Position numbers and translations under genes: made by a program
Source of the DNA: JAYFRC01 sp034926415
GTDB taxonomy: Bacteria > Bacillota > Clostridia > Oscillospirales > Oscillospiraceae
DNA: 12,104 bases
Direction: 5' to 3'
Assembly: GCA_034926415.1 (NCBI GenBank)
Contig: JAYFRC010000035.1
Coordinates: 1 to 12,104 of the forward strand
Shown here: piece after piece, positions 6,035-12,104 of the stretch
Position numbering within the stretch: position 1 is the stretch's first letter
Layout: the number at the start of each line of letters is the position of its first letter
Notes under the pieces: generated by a model
The model's input: the letters and a program-made list of their open reading frames with translations, nothing else
What the model was told of the DNA's origin: nothing
Database searches by the model: none

Positions 6035-6883
6035 TTACAGACGGCGTTTCCTGAAGGCAAACGTGAGGGCGAAATAAATCGCAAGGTATATCGTTATGCA
6101 GGCGCCGGCCGATGAGCCAATATAGTACGACGTCAGCAGACCGGCGATACCGGCCGCGAGTGCGCCGAGAATCGAAAACAGGTGGTACTGGCGAATATTG
6201 CGGGCAAGATTGCGAGCCGCCGCCGCCGGCAGGACGAGCAGCGAGTTGATGACGAGAAGCCCTACCCAGGTCATTGACAGTGTGACGACGACGGCCACGG
6301 CCACGCAGAAGAACCCCTCCTGCCACGCGACGTTGATGCCGCGGCTCCCCGCGAGCGCGGGATGCACGGACGAGAGCATGAGCCGGTTGAAGGAGAAAAC
6401 CCAAAGAACCAGCACGGCGGCGAGTATGAGCGCGAGTACGCCTATTTTTGCCGGGGCGACGCTGAGTATGTCGCCTATCAGGTAGGAGTTGAATTTGGTG
6501 AAGCTGCCGCCGCCGAGCGTGGCGATAAATATGCCGACCGCGACCGCGGTCGAAGAAAAGACGCCGATGACCGTGTCGCTTGCCATGTTGCTGCGGTGGC
6601 GGACAAAGGTGAAAAGCGCCGACAGCACGACGGCGAAGAGCGCAGCGCACCACATCGGGTCAGCAAAGCCGCACAGGACGCCGATGGCGATGCCTGTAAA
6701 GGCGCTGTGTCCGAGCGCGTCTGAGAAAAAGCTCATGCGGTTTGTGACAACCATCGTTGAAAGCAGGCCGAAAAGGGGGGAAATGACTATTATTGCGAGC
6801 AGCGCGTTTTTCATGAAGTACATCGCGCCGGGCTGCGCCCAGTCAAAGGGGAGGATGGAGACGATGGAATACCAGAGCTCCAT
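6035..6883 (-). CDS. znuB: Metal ABC transporter permease (ABC-3 / ZnuB family)
   Basis: This 282-residue integral membrane protein forms the channel of a zinc-type (or related divalent metal) uptake transporter. It has about eight or nine hydrophobic segments spread over its length. Family features include FFSDALGHSAFTGIAIG near residue 60 and the conserved region with VGLLVINSLLVLPAAAARNLA, which contacts the ATPase. The C-terminus ends in the basic stretch FRKRRL. Its ATG directly follows the ATPase TAA with no intervening base, and a GGAGG site lies within the end of the ATPase gene, so the two are translationally coupled. It is the last gene of the operon. The gene symbol is by family; the metal is inferred from the binding protein. 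Confidence 0.93.
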   Translation of the reverse strand: MELWYSIVSILPFDWAQPGAMYFMKNALLAIIVISPLFGLLSTMVVTNRMSFFSDALGHSAFTGIAIGVLCGFADPMWCAALFAVVLSALFTFVRHRSNMASDTVIGVFSSTAVAVGIFIATLGGGSFTKFNSYLIGDILSVAPAKIGVLALILAAVLVLWVFSFNRLMLSSVHPALAGSRGINVAWQEGFFCVAVAVVVTLSMTWVGLLVINSLLVLPAAAARNLARNIRQYHLFSILGALAAGIAGLLTSYYIGSSAGACITIYLAIYFALTFAFRKRRL

Positions 6884-7657
6884 TTATTTGTCCTCCTTCC
6901 CGAACGTCAGGTGGAACACGTCTGCGAATTCCGTTGAGGACAGTACCTGTTCCGCCGTTCCGACGGTGAGCACGGTGTGGTCGAGTAATATTACCTTGTC
7001 GGCGTACTGGCCGAGCGTTGCAAAATCGTGTGTTGAAAGCAATATGGACAAATCGTAGTTCATGCGTATCTCGTCCAGCATCACAAGAAGCTGCTTTTCG
7101 CCCTCAACGTCGACGCCGGAGAGCGGCTCGTCGAGGATAAGGATGTGCGGCAGCGGCTCGAGCGCCATGGCAAGCAGCACGCGCTGAAGCTCTCCGCCGG
7201 AGAGCATGCCTATGCGCTTGTCGATAAGCTCCTCGGCGTGAACGCGCGAAAGGCACGATTCGACGCGACCGCGCAGCTGCGCGGGTATGGGCAGAAATAC
7301 CGGCCATTTGGCTATTGCGGCGGAAAACAGGTCGAGTACGCTAACGCTGTCTCCGCTGTCGAAAGACGGGCTCTGCGGAACATAGCCGATGAGCGGCCGC
7401 GTGCGGTGTCCTCCGGCGCGCTCGAAGTTTATCGAGCCGGTATGCGGTATCTGGCCGAGCACGGCCCTGAACAGCGTGGATTTTCCGGCTCCGTTGGGGC
7501 CGATGAGTGCGACTATCTGGCCGCAGTGTATGTGTATATCCACATCGTGCAGTATCACGTCGTCCCCGCGCTTTACGCCGAGCCCCTCGACGCGCAGGCA
7601 GCAGCATTCACTGCAATCGAGCCCGTTATGCTTTTTTACGCTCTTTGAAATCTTCAT
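6884..7657 (-). CDS. znuC: Metal ABC transporter ATPase (ZnuC family)
   Basis: This 257-residue ATPase powers the metal importer from the cytoplasmic side of the membrane. All nucleotide-binding elements are intact: Walker A GPNGAGKST (53-61), Q-loop Gln95 in GYVPQ, signature LSGGE (152-156), Walker B ILILDE (172-177) and H-loop His210 in STHD. The N-terminal extension before the ATPase core has a cysteine cluster (Cys15, Cys18, Cys19, Cys20) and the core has the IHIHCG stretch. I recall similar Cys-rich N-termini in clostridial members, so this is probably a lineage trait rather than an error. The start at 7657 has a GAAAGG site upstream. It lies 12 bases after the binding-protein stop and abuts the permease start. 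Confidence 0.94.
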   Translation of the reverse strand: MKISKSVKKHNGLDCSECCCLRVEGLGVKRGDDVILHDVDIHIHCGQIVALIGPNGAGKSTLFRAVLGQIPHTGSINFERAGGHRTRPLIGYVPQSPSFDSGDSVSVLDLFSAAIAKWPVFLPIPAQLRGRVESCLSRVHAEELIDKRIGMLSGGELQRVLLAMALEPLPHILILDEPLSGVDVEGEKQLLVMLDEIRMNYDLSILLSTHDFATLGQYADKVILLDHTVLTVGTAEQVLSSTEFADVFHLTFGKEDK

Positions 7658-7669
7658 GTATGCCTTTCA

Positions 7670-8590
7670 TTATCCGGCGGCTGCCGCAAATACGTCATGC
7701 ACGGTGTAGTAATTGCCGTTTATGGCCTTGATATAAGGCTCTATTCCGGATCCGTCGCCGCTCATGATAAGGTCGAGAGAGTACACACCGGCGCCGGTCT
7801 CGCGGGCTATAGCCTGGGCGGTCGTGTCGGAGCCGTTGACTTCGGTGAATACTGCGGGAATATCGTATTGCTTTACAAGCGATACGATGCTTTCTATGTC
7901 CTTTGCCGAAGCCTCGCTCCCGGATTCCTCTTCGATGGAGGCGACGAGGTCAAAGCCGAAATATTGTGCGAAATACTGGAACCCGTCGTGAAAGGTTATG
8001 AGTTTGCAGTCCTGCGGCGCGGAAATCTTATCCGCGTCGAGCGAGTCTGCGGCGTCGTCCAGCTGCTTTACGGCGGCCTCATAGTTGGCGCTGTACGCTG
8101 CGGCGTGGGAGCTGTCGGCTGCTGACAGTCCGTCGGCAATGTTTTTGAGCATGACCTTGGCGTTGTCCGGCGACATCCAGATGTGCGGGTCGTCCTCTTC
8201 GGTTCCGTCCTCCATCATTTTAAGAAGAGAAATGCCCTCGGAGGAATCTACCACTTCGGCGTCCGAGGCTGCGAGCACGTCGGACATGAAATCCTCAAAA
8301 CCCGCGCCGTTTTCTACGACGATATCCGCCGCCTCGATTATCTTCATCTGCGGAACGGTCAGAGTATAGTCGTGTATGCAGCTCACCTTGTCCGTTATCA
8401 CCTGCTCGACGGTCACGCCCTCGACGTCTCCGACGATGGCAGTTGTAAACAGGTAGATCGGATACGTCGTCGCGGCGACGACAAGGCCGCCGTCGCCCGT
8501 GTTTGCGGACGAAGAGGAACCGCCGCTCCCACAGCCGGCGAGAGAGAGAAGTATTGCGATGGCGCAAATAAATGCTAAGAATCTTTTCAT
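7670..8590 (-). CDS. znuA: Zinc-type ABC transporter substrate-binding lipoprotein (ZnuA/AdcA family)
   Basis: This 306-residue exported lipoprotein captures divalent metal outside the membrane and delivers it to the permease. It has a hydrophobic signal peptide with lipobox LAGC (Cys20) and a Gly/Ser linker. The cluster-9 ligand positions are His73 (in CIHDYT), His136 (DPHIW), His201 (FHDGF) and Asp273 (SLDLI). A histidine at the third position, rather than the glutamate of manganese-binding PsaA-type proteins, points to zinc. The loop before DPHIW is acidic (EDGTEEDD) instead of the His-rich loop of E. coli ZnuA. The gene starts 27 bases after the hydratase stop, with a GGAGA site and no terminator between them. 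No recognisable Zur operator is seen in that gap. Confidence 0.93.
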   Translation of the reverse strand: MKRFLAFICAIAILLSLAGCGSGGSSSSANTGDGGLVVAATTYPIYLFTTAIVGDVEGVTVEQVITDKVSCIHDYTLTVPQMKIIEAADIVVENGAGFEDFMSDVLAASDAEVVDSSEGISLLKMMEDGTEEDDPHIWMSPDNAKVMLKNIADGLSAADSSHAAAYSANYEAAVKQLDDAADSLDADKISAPQDCKLITFHDGFQYFAQYFGFDLVASIEEESGSEASAKDIESIVSLVKQYDIPAVFTEVNGSDTTAQAIARETGAGVYSLDLIMSGDGSGIEPYIKAINGNYYTVHDVFAAAAG

Positions 8591-8617
8591 CAGAAAAATC
8601 TCCAGAAATTTTATAAT

Positions 8618-10858
8618 TTATGCGTAGAAGTTTATGAGGCAGCCGGCGAGGATGATGTCGCGCTCCTCGCGCGTGAGTCCGGGAAGCGAAAGCGTTATCT
8701 CACGGCGCTTATCGCTCTGAACGAGAGTCGCGCTTAACATCTCACCGCTGCCCTCGAGCAGCTTTCTGATGCCGGGGATGAGAACTCTGTCTCCGGCCTT
8801 TATTCCGTAGCTTTCAAGCTCTGGAAGTATAAAAGGCAGCATTCCCCAGTTGACGACGTTGCTGCGGTAACGCTTTGTAGCGTATTCCTGGGCAATGTTG
8901 GCGCAGCCTCCGAGCACGCGCTGGCAGGACGCGGCCTGCTCTCTCGCGCTTCCGTCTCCGGGGCGCATGGCGAGAACGAGAGTTCCGAGACCCGTTGACT
9001 TTGCGTCAAAGCCCATGAGCGCTTCGCCAACATCGGAGCTTATGTTTCCGTCACGGCGCATAATTTCCAGTTTCTGGATATCCTTCGCGCGGCCGACATA
9101 TTCGGGAACCTTGCGCGAGAGCGTGAACTCTGCGAGGCGCGGGGGATTCGAGCGGTAGGATGAAGTTTCGCCGGAGGGTATGAGCTCGTCGGTCGTGGTA
9201 ACGGGGTCGTATATCGCGGCGGCGACGGAGAGAACTAGGTTCTCTGGCATCGCTATCTGCGCCGGCCAGTCAGTGATGTTCGGGCCAAACACGAGCTCCG
9301 CGCTGCTGTCCGGCATGCCGACGCCGTAGTAGACGCGGGATTTGTAGGAGCTGTCATCGTATTCGCAAAGCTCATCGGACGCGTCCGCGGGTATAAAATC
9401 AAGCTCGGTCGCGGCTGTAAGCACACCGCCGCTTAGAGCGGTGGCCGCTATGGAGCGCGCGTCCATAAGCGCGACATAGGACGCCTGGCCGTCGGCGGGC
9501 CTGCTGCCCTCACGGTTCGGGAAATTCCTAGTCGTATGGCGTATGGAGAACGCGCCGTTGGCAGGTACGTCGCCAGCGCCGAAGCAGGGGCCGCAGAAGC
9601 AGGAGCGCACGGAGGCGCCCGCGCTCATGAGATCGGCTATCGCGCCGTTTTTAGTCAGCGCCTGCATAACGGGCATGGAGCCGGGATAACAGGACAGCCA
9701 GAAAGCGCCGCTTCCAGTTTTCCTGCCGCGCAGCAGCTCCGCCGCACGCATGAGGTTTTGATATGTGCCGCCGCTGCATCCTGCTATAACGCCCTGGTCG
9801 ACAATAAATTTTCCGTTTTGTATCTTGCTGCGCAGGCTTTCGGGCTGAGCCTTGAGCGACAGCTTTCCGACGACCTCCGCGTCGATGGACGCGAGAATGT
9901 CGGACATATTTTCCTTGAATTCCCTGATGGTAAACGCATTGCTCGGATGGAAAGGCAGGGCTATCATAGGTTCAATTTCTGATAGGTCTATTTCGATACC
10001 CTTGTCGTAATATGCGCCGTCTTCGGGGATAAGTTCCTTATAGTCGTCTTCGCGCCCGTAGGATTCAAGCGCGCGCTTCACCGTGCCGTCGGTCGCCCAG
10101 ACCGAGCTCAGACACGCGGTTTCAGTAGTCATGACGTCGATGCCGCAGCGGTACTCGATTGAAAGATTTTTTATGCCGGGGCCAACGAATTCAAGCACAG
10201 AGTTTTTGACAAATCCGTTTTTGAACACCGAGCCTATGAGCGCGAGAGCCACATCCTGCGGGCCTACTCCGGGGCACGGAGCTCCGGCTAGGTGCACCGC
10301 AACGACAGGCGGATACTTGATGTCGTAGGTCCTGCGGAGGAGCTGGCGGGCGAGCTCCGGGCCGCCTTCGCCGACGGAGATTGTGCCATATGCTCCGTAG
10401 CGCGTGTGCGAGTCGGAGCCAATTATCATTTTGCCGCCGCCTGCGTAGCGCTCGCGCATATATGAGTGAATGACGGCCTGATGCGCGGGCACGAACTCAC
10501 CGCCGTACTTTTTCGCTGCCGACAGGCCAAAAACATGGTCGTCTTCGTTGATGGTGCCACCTACGGCACAAAGGCTGTTGTGGCAGTTTGTAAGGACGTA
10601 GGGTATGGGAAATTTTTCCATTCCCGATGCGCGAGCCGTCTGTATTATGCCGACGTAGGTTATATCATGGGAAGCCATGGCGTCGAAGTATATTTTCAGA
10701 TTTTCAGGGTCGCCGCTAACGTTGTGCGACTGAAGTATGCCGTATGTGATAGTGCCGCATTTTGACTCTTCTGCGGGGGCAAAGCCGGAACGCGCCGCGT
10801 CCTCCGCGGCGACAAGCGTGCCGTTTTTGATGTAAACTCCGTTTGTGTGAAATTTCAT
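8618..10858 (-). CDS. Aconitase-family hydratase, single chain (YbhJ-like)
   Basis: This 746-residue protein has the full aconitase fold: three N-terminal domains, a linker, and the swivelling fourth domain. The three [4Fe-4S] cysteines are present: Cys361 (AGCSGG) and Cys422/Cys425 (CGPC). SDSHTRYG (148-155) and GEGG match the substrate region of domain 2. Domain 4 begins around DPVTTTDELIPSG (551-563), equivalent to DSVTTDHISPAG of aconitases. GDGSARE (634-640) matches GSSRE, keeping the catalytic serine (Ser637) and the following Arg639 but replacing the second serine by Ala638. It resembles YbhJ of E. coli more than the citrate-cycle enzyme, so the substrate is uncertain. The start at 10858 is chosen because AAGGAG lies 11 bases upstream and an ATG at 10918 lies upstream of the predicted -35/-10 transcript start. 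It has its own promoter and is followed closely by znuA. Confidence 0.88.
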   Translation of the reverse strand: MKFHTNGVYIKNGTLVAAEDAARSGFAPAEESKCGTITYGILQSHNVSGDPENLKIYFDAMASHDITYVGIIQTARASGMEKFPIPYVLTNCHNSLCAVGGTINEDDHVFGLSAAKKYGGEFVPAHQAVIHSYMRERYAGGGKMIIGSDSHTRYGAYGTISVGEGGPELARQLLRRTYDIKYPPVVAVHLAGAPCPGVGPQDVALALIGSVFKNGFVKNSVLEFVGPGIKNLSIEYRCGIDVMTTETACLSSVWATDGTVKRALESYGREDDYKELIPEDGAYYDKGIEIDLSEIEPMIALPFHPSNAFTIREFKENMSDILASIDAEVVGKLSLKAQPESLRSKIQNGKFIVDQGVIAGCSGGTYQNLMRAAELLRGRKTGSGAFWLSCYPGSMPVMQALTKNGAIADLMSAGASVRSCFCGPCFGAGDVPANGAFSIRHTTRNFPNREGSRPADGQASYVALMDARSIAATALSGGVLTAATELDFIPADASDELCEYDDSSYKSRVYYGVGMPDSSAELVFGPNITDWPAQIAMPENLVLSVAAAIYDPVTTTDELIPSGETSSYRSNPPRLAEFTLSRKVPEYVGRAKDIQKLEIMRRDGNISSDVGEALMGFDAKSTGLGTLVLAMRPGDGSAREQAASCQRVLGGCANIAQEYATKRYRSNVVNWGMLPFILPELESYGIKAGDRVLIPGIRKLLEGSGEMLSATLVQSDKRREITLSLPGLTREERDIILAGCLINFYA

Positions 10859-10908
10859 AGCTGGAACAACTCCTTGAGTTCTACAAAATGGGATAATACT
10901 TACTTTAA

Positions 10909-10937
10909 ATAATAACAAAAAAAGTGGATTTTCGCAA
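10909..10937 (-). promoter_or_regulatory. Probable promoter of the hydratase gene
   Basis: On the minus strand TTGCGA (10937-10932) is followed after 17 bases by TATTAT (10914-10909), with an extended -10 TG at 10917-10916. It lies about 50 bases before the hydratase start. The rest of the 223-base gap (10859-11081) holds the terminator at 11018-11068 and AT-rich sequence with no gene. Confidence 0.6.
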
Positions 10938-11017
10938 TATAAATATCAAATATGTATATGCGTGTTGAAAAAGCTGAGCAAAAACGGCCGCCTTTCCGTG
11001 CATTCCGACGACTGAAC

Positions 11018-11068
11018 AAAAAACCAAGCTCCCTGTTCCGGACGCTGATCTTCTGGAACGGGGAGCTT
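11018..11068 (-). terminator. Intrinsic terminator of the 2-isopropylmalate synthase gene
   Basis: On the minus strand a 14-position stem (11068-11055 with 11039-11026, one C-A mismatch, 15-base loop) is followed by GG and six T (11023-11018). It lies 13 bases after the stop codon at 11082. This separates the synthase from the hydratase transcript. Confidence 0.85.
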
Positions 11069-11081
11069 GTGTCTGCGCATA

Positions 11082-12104
11082 TTATTTGCCGTTCACCGAA
11101 CGGTTTATCGCGGAGAGTATTCCGCGGAGCGGGGCGAGGTTGATGTTGTGATCGATGCCGACGCCGAACACGTCTCGGCCCTTATCGTCGCGGAGCAGAA
11201 TATACGCGACGGCCATGGAATCCGAGCCGACGGAGATTGCGTGCTCCTTGTAGTCGACAAAGGTGAAGCGGTCCATCTTCTGACCGTGTATTGCGTTGAA
11301 GAACGCGTCTATGGGGCCGTTGCCCTCGCCTATGACATCGAAGGTAGTGTCCGTGTGGCGGAGCGTACCGCGGAAGACGACGTGCGATTTGCCGTTTTCA
11401 TCTGTGGACTCGCTGAAGGAGTGCTTGACGAGCTCGTAGGGCTTCTTCGCGTCGATGTAGGCCTCCTTGAAAAGCTCGTAGATGCGCTCGGCAGGAAGCT
11501 CCTTGCCGACCCGGTCGGTCTCGACCTGAACGATGTGGCCGAACTCGGTCTGCATGGCTTTGGGAATGTCGAAACCGAAGTTGTGCGACATAACGAAGGC
11601 CGCGCCGCCCTTTCCGCTCTGGCTGTTTATGCGGATTATGGGCTCGTACTGGCGGCCGACGTCGGCGGGGTCGATAGGAAGATAGGGAACCTCCCAGTAT
11701 TCGGTGCCGCTTTCATGCATATACTGCACGCCCTTGTTTATGGCGTCCTGATGCGAGCCGGAAAACGCGGTGAATACGAGCTCGCCGACGTAGGGCTGGC
11801 GCGGATTTATCTTCATCTTAGTGCAGCGTTCCCACATTTCGCGAAGATCGTTTATGTGTGTGAAATCGAGCTTGGGGTCGATGCCCTGAGTGTACATGTT
11901 CATCGCCAGGGTCACGACGTCCACATTGCCCGTGCGCTCGCCGTTCCCGAACAGCGTGCCCTCGACGCGCTCCGCTCCGGCAAGCAGCGCCATCTCGGCG
12001 GTCGCGACGCCGCAGCCTCGGTCGTTGTGCGGGTGGATGGAGATTACAGCGCGCTCACGGCCGGGGAGCTTGCGGATAAAGTATTCAAGCTCGTCGGCAA
12101 ACTG
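11082..12104 (-). CDS. leuA: 2-isopropylmalate synthase, type 2, C-terminal part (5' end outside window)
   Basis: This enzyme condenses acetyl-CoA with 2-oxoisovalerate, the first committed step of leucine synthesis. The frame is open to the window edge, so the N-terminal half of the barrel is missing. The visible 340 residues include the metal-binding HPHNDRG motif (visible residues 24-30), GNGERTGNVD (53-62) and the family segments FTAFSGSHQDAI and SGKGGAAFV. The C-terminal leucine-binding regulatory domain contains GNGPIDAFFNAI and ends with the stop TAA at 11082. The motif details, such as VTLAMNMYTQGIDP, match the longer type-2 (about 560-residue) synthases rather than the classical LeuA. 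Leucine feedback inhibition is expected from the intact regulatory domain. A strong terminator follows. Confidence 0.95.
   Translation of the reverse strand, partial: QFADELEYFIRKLPGRERAVISIHPHNDRGCGVATAEMALLAGAERVEGTLFGNGERTGNVDVVTLAMNMYTQGIDPKLDFTHINDLREMWERCTKMKINPRQPYVGELVFTAFSGSHQDAINKGVQYMHESGTEYWEVPYLPIDPADVGRQYEPIIRINSQSGKGGAAFVMSHNFGFDIPKAMQTEFGHIVQVETDRVGKELPAERIYELFKEAYIDAKKPYELVKHSFSESTDENGKSHVVFRGTLRHTDTTFDVIGEGNGPIDAFFNAIHGQKMDRFTFVDYKEHAISVGSDSMAVAYILLRDDKGRDVFGVGIDHNINLAPLRGILSAINRSVNGK

Noticed and set aside
8606..8619. AT-only inverted repeat before znuA as a zinc-repressor operator
   Set aside because: AAATT/AATTT is low-complexity and does not match the Zur consensus I know; not called as an operator.
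10952..11143. Possible 63-residue + strand gene
   Set aside because: It crosses the synthase terminator and runs antisense into the synthase coding region, has no ribosome binding site and no recognisable protein features.
1..12104. Defence system, mobile element or CRISPR array
   Set aside because: No nuclease, integrase, transposase, repeat array or attachment-site duplication was seen, and all substantial reading frames are accounted for by housekeeping-type genes.

Overview
The window is an ordinary, gene-dense stretch of a Gram-positive (Bacillota) chromosome. It most likely comes from class Clostridia, perhaps an Oscillospiraceae-like lineage. The evidence is the gene set (S21 with a strong housekeeping promoter, YqeG-type HAD phosphatase, EF-P, a CD1247-type acidic zinc-ribbon protein, a lipoprotein-type zinc-binding protein), GGAGG-type ribosome binding sites, and moderately high G+C coding DNA separated by short AT-rich gaps. 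No tRNA, rRNA, CRISPR array, transposon or phage gene is visible, and no gene-free stretch exceeds 300 bases (the longest is about 220).

Left part, mostly + strand. The window opens inside leucyl-tRNA synthetase (C-terminal third, KMSKS loop onward). Then comes rpsU with a consensus promoter, a structured leader and a strong terminator. A minus-strand gene for a TIM-barrel, GH18-like protein of unknown role converges on rpsU and shares that terminator. Divergent from it are yqeG, efp and a small acidic zinc-ribbon protein, each with a plausible promoter. This is mainly a translation and core-maintenance neighbourhood.

Middle, - strand. A 684-residue cyclic-di-GMP protein combines a degenerate receiver domain, an intact HD-GYP phosphodiesterase, an intact GGDEF diguanylate cyclase with an inhibitory site, and a C-terminal domain that looks like a second, inactivated GGDEF. 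It has its own extended -10 promoter and shares a bidirectional terminator with the CD1247-type gene.

Right part, - strand, read from high to low coordinates. It starts with the C-terminal 340 residues of a type-2 2-isopropylmalate synthase followed by its own terminator. Next, a new promoter drives a single-chain aconitase-family hydratase, followed after only 27 bases by a metal-uptake ABC transporter (lipoprotein, ATPase, permease) with zinc-type ligands. The tight spacing suggests that the hydratase and transporter share a transcript.

I did not find a clearly new multi-gene system. The items most worth a second look are the mutually exclusive hairpins in the rpsU leader, the multi-domain c-di-GMP protein with two apparently dead regulatory domains, the hydratase-zinc transporter linkage, and the uncharacterised barrel protein.
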